Origin: Leucosporidium creatinivorum
Taxonomy: Eukaryota > Basidiomycota > Microbotryomycetes > Leucosporidiales > Leucosporidiaceae
Assembly: GCA_001600635.1 (NCBI GenBank)
Contig: BCKL01000003.1
Coordinates: forward strand, 571,923-635,922
Length of the DNA stretch: 64,000 bases
Direction: 5' to 3'
Shown here: positions 1 to 11,872 of the stretch, in pieces
Position numbering within the stretch: the first letter of the stretch is position 1
How the letters are laid out: the number at the start of each line of letters is the position of its first letter
The notes under the pieces: model-generated
The model's input: the letters and a program-made list of their open reading frames with translations, nothing else
What the model was told of the DNA's origin: nothing
Databases searched by the model: none
Made by a program: the position numbers and the translations under genes

Positions 1-2749
1 TACTCGACACTCAGCCCCTGGCACCTTCCCACGGTCCAATGATCGCGGATGTCCTCAGTGACGAGCCCGACTCTCTCAGTCTGCACTCGAATCCTCCCCT
101 TTCGCCTTCTACGGTTCCTCAACGTCGTCGCGTTCAGTCGGCGCCCAAGACCAGGCTACGCCGTGCGTTGTCATCCTCTAACCAGTCAGGAGACATATGC
201 TCATCCTTAGGCACCACAGAACTGGCGACGAGTCCTCCGATCGGCGCACCTCCTTCGCCTGCCATCAGCGAGTTTCCGCCGACCTCAAGAAATATCGACT
301 TCCGCGACGACAGAACACTTCGCAACCAGCCCTGCAATCTCTCCGACAAACTTTTCGAGTCGAACGGTGTGCCTCTTCCCACCCGCCGCCGCCCTCGTCG
401 AAGCAGTGAACAGTTCGGCCCAGAATCGGCGCTCGGCGGCCGCCCTGCTCGGTCGAACAGCCACTTCCGTCCCGACTCGGCGCTCACGACGGGCTTTGGA
501 GGATTTCCCAACCCTCTTACTCTCGCCGCTGGAGCCATCACTCGTCGCTTCGCCGCAAGTGGATCAGAGCGGCAGCTCTCGGTCGAATCGGATCACCCTC
601 AGCCGCCTCCGCCGGCCAAGTCGGTTCCCTACTTCTCCTTCACTCCCAATGTCGGACGTAACAGCAAGTTCAAGGGCCTCACGACCGAGCAGCAGGAGGA
701 GTTGGGCGGTGTAGAGTTTAGGGTGAGTCGTCTGGTGGTTCGGCGCTTGTGTCGAGCAAGTCGAGCAAAGCGGCGAAGCTGACACTTCCTTCGTAGGCTC
801 TCACCGTCCTCCTTCGCATTGTGATCGGCTACACGCTGCTACTACCTCTTCTCGGAGTGCTCGTCATCACACCATGGCTCGCTACCTCGGAGAAATGGCA
901 GCCCGTCTTCGCCGCGCCCGATACGACCGTCTCGCCTGTATGGTACACCTTCTTCATCATCGCGTCGGCGTTCAACAACTGCGGTCTCAGTCTCCACGAC
1001 TCCTCCCTGATCCCCTTCCAGACCGCGTACTGGTTACTCATCGTGCTCGGCTTCCTCATCCTCGCCGGCAATACGGCCTTCCCGATCTACTTGCGAGTAC
1101 TCATGTGCGTCTGCTCTCCCGGCTTTGCTCGGTCAAGGCCCTACTGATGCTCTGCCTCACAGATGGACGTGCTCGAAGCTGGCGCCGAAGGCCACACGGA
1201 CTCGCGAGACGCTGCAGTTCCTCCTCGACCACCCTCGGCGTTGCTTCCTCTACCTCTTCCCCTCGCAGTGAGTTCTTTCCCTGCGTACCCCGAAGCAAGC
1301 TGACCTCAAGTACTCCATAGTCAAACTTGGTTTCTGGCAAGCTCTCATCGCCGAGAACTGAGGGACCGCGAGCAGAAGCTGACTCACTTCCGTCACTGAA
1401 ACAGGCCTTCGTCCTCCTCGTCCTCAACTGCATCGACTGGGCTTCCTTCCTCCTACTCGACGTGAGCTTCGACCTCATCATTTCGCAACGCCGAGATCGC
1501 TCAGCGCTCGCCAACTCGCTCTTCGCTGACCTGCCGCTCCTCCAACTTCGTTTCCACACCCAGATCGGAAACGAAGAGATTGAGCGCATCCCCATCGCCA
1601 ACCGAGTCTTCCTCGGCCTCTTCCAAGCCGTCGCCGTTCGCACCTCGGGACTGGCCATCGTCTCGCTCGCCACCATCGCTCCCGCCCTACAAGTGCTCTA
1701 CGTTTCGATGTTCCAAGTCGCCGCATATCCGGTAGCGGTCAGTATCAGGGCGACCAACGTTTACGAGGAGAAGTCGATGGGGATATTCGAAGAATCGGAC
1801 GACGAGGACGATGTCGAGGCCAAGTTTGACTCGGCGGCGCGAGCAAAGAAGCCCAAAACGACGGGAAATTACATCCGCTACCACGCTCGCAAGCAGCTGG
1901 CGTTCGACATGTGGTGTATGTGGTCCTCTCGTCCTCGCAGCTCCGCCGAGCTGACCGAATCTTCTCGCAGGGCTCGTCGGCGCACTCTGGCTTCTGTGCA
2001 TCATCGAGCGAGCTAAGATCATTGACGAGGAGCATCCGTAGGCTTCTGAATGCTATCTCGAGGCCTACATGGGCCTTGAGCGCTTCGGGCTCGAGTCGCT
2101 GACCTTGCCTCGACATGCCGCCCTGGCACCCTATCCTTGTCCTACCACCGTCCACCGGCTAACCCGACTCCTGCCATATCTCGCATACAGCTGGATCACT
2201 AGTGAGCCCGCTAGCCCCAGTTCGCCTCGTCTGTAGAGCTGATCTTCTCTCGCCCTGCTCCTCTCCACCTGCCGACCTTTCTGTTCACCATCAAGTCTTC
2301 TCCCTTCTTTTTGAGCTATCCTCTGCATATGGTACCATCGGCCTCAGCTTGGGAGCGGGACCCTCAACCAGCACCTCCCTTTCCGGCGGACTGAGAAATG
2401 GCAGCAAAATCATCTTGATCGCCGTCATGCTCCGCGGTCGCCACCGAGGATTACCTCGCGCTGTGGGTTCAGCTCCATCACCTTCACCTGCCCACCTCCT
2501 CTCACCCCCTTCACGTCTCGACGTCACTTCTCCTCGCCAGAAGCTCGACTCTCGGCGCTCGGCGCTGAGCCTGCCAGCCTCGCTGACCCCTCTTCCGCAC
2601 AGATCGACCGCTCCATCATGCTCCCAGATGATTTGGTGGACAACAACGATGATGCATCGCAGGTGTTTGACCCAGAAGGGAGGAGCAGACGGGAATCAGG
2701 CGACGGCGAGGCGAGGAGGCAGAGCGCTTCGTACGCGGCTCGAGGCTGA
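1..2749 (+). CDS. TRK1: TRK-family potassium transporter, 5' truncated by window edge
   Basis: Plasma-membrane K+ uptake protein of the fungal TRK family. The reading frame is open from base 3, so the amino-terminal membrane segments and much of the hydrophilic loop lie upstream of the window. Visible in order: the end of the Ser/Pro-rich loop with GGFPNPL and GGVEFR, the membrane/pore repeat with filter-like SAFNNCGLSL (about 0.97 kb), the conserved TRETLQFLLDHPRRCF block (1.2 kb), the membrane segment ending in CIDW, NVYEEKS, YHARKQLAFDMW, and the last pore loop SSAYGTIGLSLG (2.3 kb). At least eight introns are needed. The frame ends with a short acidic/basic tail at the TGA at 2747-2749. 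The next gene downstream is a second full TRK gene in the same orientation. Many intron positions are shared with it, but not all, so the duplication looks old. Confidence 0.9.
1337..1404 (+). other. GC-AG intron in the first TRK gene
   Basis: After HQTWFL the homology to TRK proteins resumes at AFVLLVLNCIDW. The only split that joins them in frame uses a GCAAGC donor (1337) and the ACAG acceptor ending at 1404, with a CTGAC branch site in between. The second TRK gene has its intron a few codons later, at the Asn-Ser junction, with an ordinary GT donor. The GC donor is inferred from homology, not from transcripts. Confidence 0.7.
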
Positions 2750-3215
2750 GGACACCGAGTCTCTGTGATTGTTGTACACCTTACATGCACCTGTATTACT
2801 CATCTGACTCATCCGAAAGTCTTGAGCTGTTTTCAAGAAGCACGCGAAGTACGGTGAAAGATTGGCCTCCTGCGCGCCGAGCGCCGAGAAACGGGCTGTC
2901 GATGCGGAGTGTACAGAACAACAATTGTCAGACTATTTCACTGTATTTCGCAACTCTCGCGAAACCCTTTTCCGCACTACAGTACTAGTAGAATTCGACT
3001 TGCGAAAGTCTCGACCTTTCACGCGGGGCTCAAGCGATTTCGAGGTCTCCCTCCGTCCTCTTCCTCGTTCAAACTCGCCGACCGTCGACAACAGCTCAGC
3101 GCAGCTCGGCTCGCAGGAGCAGCTTTCTGCAGCCCGTCTGTAGGCCTCGGCTGCACTTCTGCACGCTTCTACCCTCTACACGCCTCGAGACGAACCGCGT
3201 CCTCCGCCTTTCAAG

Positions 3216-6200
3216 ATGGCCCCGTTTGGACGTCGTCTGTCGCTGGCGCGGCATCCTAGCACGGCAGCGAAGACTCCTTCTATCTTTCGCAACTCGGCGC
3301 TGTACACCTCCGTGTCCGAATTCATCGGTAAGTGGCAGCAAGCGCTGGGTCGAGTATGCGCCGTTCGCCTGAGACGCTACTGACGCCTTTGTAAACCTAT
3401 TGAACCTGCAGCCAGGGAGTCCAACTTCTACCGTTGCCATATGATCGCGTTCATACTCCTACCGCTCATCACCAGCGGAATATTCTACGCTTCGTCGCCC
3501 GAGAAGGGCAAGATCGCTTATATCGACTGCCTTTTCATGTGTGTGTCGGTGAGTGCTCGTTCGCCATCAAGAAGGCACTCTCTACATCTCCTCCAGCTTG
3601 CCTCGGGACCTCTCCCTTGCCTCAGCAGCGCCCACGCCGAGCTCGGAAGGCCATCGCCGAATGCTAACTCCCTTCCTACGCGCAGGCCGCAACTGTGACT
3701 GGTCTCAATTCGGTTCTCATGAACGATTTGACTACTTGGCAGCAGGTCATGCTTTTTGTGAGTGACTCGAGGTTGCCTTGGCGCTGCTTTACCCCGGGCT
3801 CCCTTCGGCGAACGCGCTCGCTGACCTCGGTGCCGCTTAATAGATCAATATGACCATCGGATCGCTCAGTTTCGTGTCCATCATCACTATCGTCATTCGC
3901 CTGTACGTCCACGCAGCTTTCCTAGCCCTCTGCGGTCAACTGACCCACCTCGGCGCAGACGGTTCTTTCGGCGCAAGTTCAAATACATGGTCGAGAACGA
4001 TCGTAAGTAGTCTGATTTTCAAAGAGACCTACTCGTGCTCACCTCACTATCCTACAGCCGAAGCTCGGAGTCGTGTGGACGCCGTCGGAGCCGAAGAGGT
4101 TCGGAATACTCGAGCTCGCCCAACACCCCGACGCCGCTGACCTGTACATTCCACAGGCCGCACTCGAAGGACGCGTCTACAACCCATACTCGCGCCCGAA
4201 TCCCGTCGACCATCTCGGACGCTCCGAAGCCTTCCTCAACTCGAACGCCAACTCGCCCGCTGGATCGGCCACACCTACGCGGGAAGTCGAAAAGGAGAAG
4301 CAGCGCAAGAAGAAGAAGAAGAAGGAGAAACTTCGCGCCGACATGATCAAGCGCATCGACGTGCCCGTGCGCGTCAACGAGATGAACGTGACGGGATGGC
4401 TCAGCGAGAAGGCCACCGCCGAGGAGATCGAGCAGCAGGGCGGCGGACATCACGTCTTCACCGAGGAGCCCGAGTCGGAGTCATCGCTCGAAGCTACGCC
4501 TGCTGCTACACCTGCCGCTGAGGAGGTCGAGGAGGAGGAGATCCATGAGCGCCTGCCCGTCCCCTTCACTGAAACTCGGACGGCGTAAGTTGTGTCTGTC
4601 GTGATGCTGCGCCGGTCGCTGACCCTACAATCTCATCCATAGTATCCAGTTCGACGACTCGAGCTTACCGAGTCGAACCTCGCACGCTCACCTACGGCGA
4701 GCAAGCGATTCGGTCGCGGCCGACATTGGGCACTTCCGGCTCGACCACCACATGCCTCGCACTCGGACTATGGGTGAGTTAGAGCTCCCGCAGGTAGATC
4801 GATGGTGGTCGCTGACCAGCTCTGCGCAGACCCACATCTCGGCACCCTCACCGAAGGACAGGTTCAAACGCCCACCTCGCCGAACTTTCGCAACTTCCCT
4901 CGGTCTCGCACCATCGAGTTCCGCGACGAAGACTCGGAGCTGCGCTTACGACGGACACGAACGCACAACCCTGATCCGGGTAGGTCGACGTCTCAAGCTC
5001 CAACGAACGCCGAAGCTGACCTCGCTTTCGCAGATGCTCCTGGTCGGCGCCCCTCACACTCCACCCTTCGCGACCCTACACGGACGCTCACCCGAACAGG
5101 AACCTACCAACCCGACGAGGCCATTACAACTGGCTTCGGAGGCTTCCCCAATCCCATCCTCGCCGCCGCCTCCTACGCTCGGAGCAAGATCCCCGCCCTC
5201 AATCACGTCGTCGAGCGCAACCTCACCATGCCGAGGACCACCACTCTCGCTTCTACCCATTCGGTCACCAACTCGGCGACCAACCCTCACATCAAGCCGG
5301 TTTCGTACATCTCGTTCGACGCCGTCGTCGGTCGCAACTCCAAGTTCCACAACCTAACGACGGCGCAGGAGGAAGAACTCGGTGGAGTCGAGTACCGGGT
5401 GCGTCTCTCGTTGCCGTCTACAACATGCGCTTTGTACTGATGCTCTCTGCGCAGGCCCTCGTACTGCTGCTTCGCATCGTCGCCGGATACTGGCTCTTCT
5501 TCCAACTCATCGCTGTCCTCCTTCTCGCGCCATGGATCAGTCAGACTCGGAAGTACCTCGAAGTGCTCGAGGACGACTCCGTCAACCTCAACTCGACGTG
5601 GTTCGTCTTCTTCCAGGTCTACTCGGCCTTCAGCAACAACGGCATGAGGTGAGTCGCTTCGTCAGCTTCTTACTGTCTCTCGACGCTTACACGACCCTTC
5701 TCCATTCTAGTCTCGTCGACCAGTCTATGGTGCCCTTTGGAGACGCCTACCTCCTCCTCATCGTCATGTGCTGCCTCATTCTCGGCGGCAACACCGCCTA
5801 CCCCGTCTTGTGAGTTGTCGAGCTCGTCGACTCGTCTGTACTATCGCTGACCAACCTGACCTTCCACTAGCTTGCGTTTCTGCATGTGAGGTCTTGACGA
5901 GCTCTTCCGGACCATTGCCAGCTGACGTCCTTCACCCACAGTTGGAGCATCTCCAAACTTGTCCCGAGGGACTCAAGGACTCGCGAGACGCTACAGTTTC
6001 TTCTCGACCATCCTCGGCGCTGCTTCATTTACCTTTTCCCTTCCCAGTGAGCTCGACCGCGCATTTAGTCTGCCGACACGCTTGCTAATCGCCGCGCCTT
6101 CGTCGCAGCCAAACCTGGTTCCTCGTCTTCGCCCTCGTCTGCCTCAAGTCAGCTCATCGCCTTTATCTTGTCGTCCGTACTTGCTAACCCTACTGCCTCC

Positions 6201-7772
6201 TCCAGCTCGATTGATTGGATCTCCTTCCTCGTCCTCGATATCGGCAACCCCTCGATTGAGGTCATACCCGTCGGTACAGTAAGACACTTTCTCGCTCGCC
6301 CGGCAATCTCACATCATGACTGACCTCCTACACTCCACCAGCGTGTCATCGACGGCCTCTTCCAAGCCATCGCCGTTCGCGCCGCCGGATTCTCGGTCGT
6401 CTCCCTCTCGAGCACGGCGCCAGCTCTTCAGCTGCTCTACGTCATCATGATGTACGTCGCGGTGTACCCGATCGCTGTGAGTATTCGCAGCACCAACGTC
6501 TACGAGGAGAAATCGCTTGGTAAGGCTCAGAAGCTGCTCTCGCCGTCGCCGAGAGCGAAAGCTGATCCTCTCTGATTCGCAGGCGTTTTTGACGAAGAGG
6601 AGGATGAAGACGACGTCGAGGCAAGGTTCGAGCAGTCACACTCGGCGACGCAGTACAGTGAGTTGGCCGCTGGAGCATCGGCGAGATTGGACTTCCGCTG
6701 ACCTCCTCCGGCTCCGCAGTCTCCTACCACGCCCGCAAGCAGCTCGCTTTTGATATGTGGTGTAAGTTTCGCACTGTAGGATAGTTTTCTGCTGCGAAAG
6801 CTGACTCTCAAGCGACTCCACAGGGCTCGTTCTCGCTCTTTGTGGGTCTCGGCGACCTCAACTTCACCGCGCAAAAGCACGCTGACTGACTCTACTCACC
6901 ATGCAGGGCTTCTCTGTATCATCGAGCGCGGTGCGATTGGCAATGCGGACTACCCGTAAGCATTTCGTCTCGACTCGGCGAGGATGAGCGTGGACTTGAT
7001 TTCTGTTCTGCAGCGAGATCACCATCTTCAGTCTCATGTTCGAGGTCACGTCGAGCTACGGCACGGTCGGCCTCTCATTGGGCAACACCAGGGTAGATCT
7101 GCACGGCTCCTTCGACTCTGCATCGCCGAGCTGACTCTCGCTCTTTCCCACTCGCAGACAAACACCTCGCTCGCCGGCATCCTCAGAACTCTCTCCAAAC
7201 TCATCCTCTGCGCCGTCATGATTCGTGGTCGGCATCGAGGACTCCCCGTCGCGTTCGTCGTATTCCTCCTCCACCTTCTTCCTCGGCGCTCACTCACTGA
7301 CCCTTTGAATCGACTCCACAGCATCGACCGGTCCATCATCCTTCCCACCGGCCTCGACAAGAGTTTCCCCGTCACCGACACCTCCTCGTCCAGCAGGCTC
7401 GGTCGACGAATCTCGCGAGTCAGCGTTCGGTCAGCCGGCAACAGCGACCGCGAGCAAGATGGGCTGAGCGTGCGGAGTGGAGGCCTGGAGGCGTTGCAGA
7501 GCGAGACGGATCAGGCGAGGGTGGCGAGGGTGAGGCAGGAGAGCGAGGGAGCGTCTACGGGCAATGGGGGAGGGGGACCAGTCATCGAGGTGGATCATGG
7601 GTTTGGGTTCACGAGGCCGGCGACAAAGTGGCAGGAGGAGGAGGGGAAGGAGCATGCGTTGGATCGGGGAGGAGATGAGGGTAGCAGTAGCGAGGGGAGC
7701 AAGGAGATTATTGCGGCGGAGGAGGCACAGAGGGTCTCGGCGGCGGAGGAGCAGCGAGGTGCGGGGCGATAG
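3216..7772 (+). CDS. TRK1: High-affinity potassium transporter, TRK family, full length
   Basis: Complete TRK K+ transporter. The chosen start is the ATG at 3216; the short first exon is basic (MAPFGRRLSLARHP) and is followed by an intron. Then come the first membrane pair (HMIAFILLPLITSG), the first pore region (CVSAATVTGLNSVLMNDLTTWQQ), and a long charged loop with a Lys-rich patch near 4.3 kb, the YIPQAALEGR motif and GGFPNPIL. The remaining pore repeats follow: YSAFSNNGMSL (5.6 kb), TRETLQFLLDHPRRCF, NSIDW, NVYEEKSLG, YHARKQLAFDMW, and the last pore loop TSSYGTVGLSLG (7.05 kb). The hydrophilic C-tail ends at the TAG at 7770-7772. There are more than ten short introns, typically with CTGAC branch sites. 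Both genes keep Gly in the later filter positions, so both should conduct. The symbol is by family and does not imply which paralogue is the orthologue of yeast TRK1. Confidence 0.93.
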
Positions 7773-8777
7773 CATAGGTGGAAGGGGGCGCGAGACGCCT
7801 CGAGGGAGTCAGAATGAAGTTCATGTTATGCAAAATCGTGTTGAGATGCCCTTCCAGGCGTTGAGGAGAGCTGGGAGGAGGCGAATGGCGCTGGGTTCCT
7901 GCGGCAAGCTTTGCGTTGGCGAGTTGGCGCCCTCCGCTGAGGGTGAGTAGATTTCTCGAGAAGAGACTCGCGTTGTACACCTTGTCTCCTCAACGCACGC
8001 TCCGTACTGCTGGACTGGATGCTCGAACAAGAGCTTTTTGTGGACCTCGGCGACCGAAGTTAGACGGCAGTTGCAAGCGCGCTGAAGAGTTGGAGCCACC
8101 ATGGGTCATCTACCACCCGGGATGAGTGGATCCCACAGCGTCAGCCAACGATCCAAGCTGGCCTACAGCTCGTTTGTGATTGGCCAGCGAGGAGAGCTCG
8201 GTGTTCGAGGTTGGGGCCGTCCCGCTCGGCTCTGCTCGCTTGTTCGCTTTGCGCCAGCATCCGAGCTTCTCGAGCTGCAAGGTCCTGATGTGGAGCTCTT
8301 CGGCTGGCTCTTTGAGCATTGAGCAACAGTTCGGCGATCGAAGGAACTTGTGGGGAAGCTTCGCCGAGACGGCAAGTGGAGGAAAGGAGAAGGAGGAAGG
8401 GGAAGGGGAGGAGCAGAAAGGGTTGCAGACGATGCAGTACCCAATAGGATCGCGCCAAATTGAACACCGAGCCAGAAGGGTGCGCAAGAAGGCCAGGGTT
8501 CTCGAGTTAGACGCGATTTGATTAGTCGAAACGGCAGAGGGAGAGGGAGGGTTTGCTTCTCCCCATCACCTCGTGCACGCGCCTGAAAGCAGCAGCAGCT
8601 CCAGTTCGACCATCCGAAGCAGCGTACAGCCTCCAGACGCACCACCAGCCCACTCCAGCGACCGACGACCTTCGGCTGAGGCTTGTGCGAGGCCCGAACG
8701 ATCTCAACGAGGCGGAACTCGAGATCCAGTCGATCCAAGGGACTTGCGGGCACAGCAGTTCGACCTACACGACCAGG
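7773..8777. other. 1-kb intergenic stretch with no supported gene
   Basis: No ORF here has protein-like composition with splice signals. A long open frame on the minus strand (to about 8.16 kb) has Arg/Ser/Pro shadow composition and no family motif. The stretch probably holds the 3' end of the TRK transcript and the long leader of the GATA factor. The downstream frame stays open upstream of its first ATG at 8778 as far as a TTG at 8553, so a non-ATG extension cannot be excluded. I found no WGATAA site that would suggest autoregulation. Confidence 0.6.
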
Positions 8778-11646
8778 ATGGCCCACCTACAGAACCTACT
8801 AGGGCCCGAAGGCGGATCCATTGAGAACAAGCCACCATCGCCGACGTCGAGATCAGCAGGCGCGCCGCCGGCAGGGGATCGTCCAGCAGGGTCGCCACTC
8901 TCGCTGCCTGGCATCGAGTCGTTCGGCCCAGGGCGTGCTACTTACTCGCATGGCGGTCCCCTACCAGGACTCAATCAACGCTGGCAGGAGAGCGAGACGG
9001 GCAGGTCGAGCCCAGGAGGAGCGATAGGAGGGCGACCTCAGCAAGATCGCGCTTCGCCTGCAACGGTACATGGGTCTGGCAGTAATGGCTACAGAGCTAC
9101 AGACGGAGCACCTACCCACTACCAGCAGCCGTCGCCTCCTCAACACGCTTCGGCTGGGCACTCGGCTCGTTCGCCTCCTTCCCTCTCTCTCCCTCCTGCC
9201 AACTCGGTCTCCTCCAACCCGCCCTACTACTCGGCTCGCCCACCGACGGGGACAGCGCCGACTGTCTACCATTCACCAAAGCTGGATCATCAGCATCAAG
9301 ACTCGGCGCCTCCTCCTTCGTCCACCACCGCCTGCACCTCGTGCGGAGCGACTTCGACTCCCCTTTGGCGACGCTCGGCCGAAGGAAAGACCCTTTGCAA
9401 CGCTTGCGGTATGTTCTTCTCCTCTGACCGCTGTAGTCAACTATTGCTGACTCTCTCATTCGTCTGCTTGCGCACAATAAGGCCTCGCAAAGACGCGCTC
9501 GTCGAGTTCAGCTCCCACGGCCAATCGCTCCGCTTCGCCCGCTGGGATGGCCGCTGCCATGGCTCCCACCGCTCAGCCTTCGCCTCAGCTCCCCTACTTG
9601 CACCACCCTGCACCTCAGCAATGGCCGCAACCCGCTGCTTCTTCGCACACCTCGACACCCCTCCCGCTCAGCTCCCATCCTTACGGCCTCCAACCGACTC
9701 AGCAAGCTCCTTCGCGCCCCTATCAGCCTTCGCCAACGCCTGCACCAGCTGCGATCCCAGCGCAGCAATCGCAATCAGTTCCCGCGCCCGCTCCTCCGCC
9801 AAAACCTTCGGCGGTCCAGGACGAAGCGCCGGCTGGATCGTGTCCAGGAGGAGGCGTGTGCAACGGCCAAGGAGGTCAGACCTGCTGTCAAGGCTGTCCC
9901 GCTCTCAACAACCGTCTTCTCTACTCCGGAGGGGATGCGAAGGCGAGGCAGGCGATGGCGCTCACGGCAGCTGCTGTTGCGGGAGCGGAAGCGGAGGGCA
10001 AGTCGACGGCTGGCGATGTGGGGGTGATGGAGTGCTTCAACTGTCAGACGAGTGAGTCACCTCGTAATCTGATGATGATGAGGATGATGCCGGCCTCGAG
10101 GCCGAGCTCGGTGGATCGTCGGGAAACGGCGCTGATCGTGCTTCCTTTCCTTTCCCTTCCACCCTTTCCTTTTTCGCTGCTTGCAGGGACGACACCTCTT
10201 TGGCGCAGGGACGGCGAAGGACGAGTCGCTTGCAACGCGTGTGGTGAGTGCTTCTCTCCTCTTCGCTTCCGTTGCCAACGGAGCAGTCGCAGTATTGCCT
10301 CGTCGGAAGCTTGCTGCTGATGGGAGCACCATCGAGCGCTGCTTCACGGAGGTCTGCAAGGCCATTGACGATGTGGACCTGGAACTTCGAGGGCTGACCT
10401 CACTGCTTCTCAATCCGTTCCCTCCGCTCCCTCCCTCCATCCGCCGCGCACTCAAACTCTACACAACAGGCCTCTACTACAAGCTCCACAATGCTCATCG
10501 CCCTGTGAACATGAAGAAGACGACCATCAAGCGACGTAAAAGAGTACCACCCGCCGCCAACGCTCAGGTGAGTTGCAATTCTTGCGACGAGAGGGGAACG
10601 GAAGCTAACCCTTCGCAATCATGCAGAACCGCGCCGCCATGACCGACGCTTCCGCTCAGAACGCATCAGCAAGCGACTCGCCTCTCAAGGCCGAAGACCA
10701 AGCCGGCAGCGCTGGAGACGACAGCTCGGCGGGCCCGGCGCCGAAGCGCAGAAAGACGACCAAGAAGGCCGCCGCTGCTGCTGAGGCTGCTGCTGCTGCT
10801 GCCGCCGCCGCAGCCAACGATATGCCGGCCGCTGTCCGCAACAGCCCTCCAGGATCCACCATCCACGACCTCGCCGCCATCGCCAGCCAAATCTCGGGAC
10901 CTCCTCAAGCTCAACCTCCTCACTCGCATGCGGGACACGCCGCTCCCATCCCTTCTCCCTCCCTTCCTCACACTCATGCGCACCAACACGCCCACTCGCA
11001 TGCTCCTCACGCTGGACATGCCCACGCCCACCACCACCACCATCACCACGTCTCGCCTCATACGCTCGCCTCGGGTCGCGTACCCCTCGCTCCTCCTCCC
11101 TTCGCTTCCTCGTCCTCCTCTTCACACCTCACCACCACCACCGCCGGCCTCAACCTCGACACACCCCTCCATTCGCTCACCCTTCGCGATCTCGTCGCCT
11201 TTCACGAGGGACTGCAACACGAGCTGGGAGCGATGAGGGAGTTGATGTCGCGCACCGAGCAGCATCTCGTGCAAGGAGATCGACTCGTCGGAGTTCTGCA
11301 GAGCGCCATCGCCGCTGCTGGAGCGCCTCCTGCCCCTGCCCCTCCTCCCGCTGCACCTACGCCCGCCGTCTCCTCCCCTCGCCCTCAAGAGCCCAAGGAG
11401 GCGCCTCCCAAGCCCGCCGACATGGGCGCAGGATCGCACATCACGCAGGGAAGGAGGACCGAGCAGGACTTGGAGGAGTACTTGGCGGGTCTGCCAGAGA
11501 TGGCGCCCGTGCCGTTGCCGTTGAGGAAGAAGAGCGAGGGAGCGGCGACGGCAGGGTCGCCCGCTGCGGGAGAGAAGAACGGCGTTACGTGGGCGACGAC
11601 GGAGAGCAAGGCGGAGGAGAAGGAGAATGCTATGGAGGAGCAGTGA
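8778..11646 (+). CDS. SRE1: Iron-responsive GATA repressor (Sre1/Fep1/Urbs1 family)
   Basis: Two GATA-type zinc fingers with a Cys-rich centre mark the fungal repressors of iron uptake. Finger 1 (from residue 186) is C-x2-C with STPLWRR and CNACG. The centre (from residue 331, bases 9841-9897) fits C-x5-C-x8-C-x2-C, the iron-sensing motif of this family. Finger 2 (from residue 395) is C-x2-C, TRTTPLWRR, CNACG, then LYYKLHNAHRPVNMKK and a basic RRKR. Four introns (9409-9481, 10052-10186, 10244-10469, 10568-10626) leave exactly 791 codons plus stop, which supports the model. The C-terminal half has poly-Ala, a His-rich run near 11.0 kb, and a short predicted coiled coil (LVAFHEGLQHELGAMRE). Finger 1 lacks the basic LYLK tail after CNACG (see findings). 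The start is the first ATG of the frame. It is expected to act in the nucleus, repressing siderophore and iron-transport genes when iron is replete. Confidence 0.92.
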
Positions 11647-11872
11647 GCGCCGGGTCGGGCGCCGAGGTCGACTTCTATTTCGCTATGCTCGTCTGTGTTG
11701 TGCTAGTTCTCCGCCGCTACGATATATGAACACTCTTGATATTTGATGATGATGATAAGTGAAACACGACGTATCTTCAACTTCACTTACAGCGCGAGAG
11801 CCGGCCAAATCGGCCCCACCAGCTCCCTCACCTCTTTCCCTCCGTCTTCTCACTGCTTCTCCACCTCGACTC

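Noticed and set aside
4270-4345. Lys-rich purine run as a nuclear signal or repeat
   Set aside because: It lies in the charged cytosolic loop of the TRK transporter and is ordinary for that region.
8163-8786. 207-codon minus-strand open frame upstream of the GATA factor
   Set aside because: Composition is Arg/Ser/Pro shadow type, there is no family motif, and no splice signals lie in that orientation.
10776-10812. GCT/GCC triplet run as an unstable microsatellite
   Set aside because: It codes poly-Ala with mixed codons in the iron regulator and is too impure to call a microsatellite.
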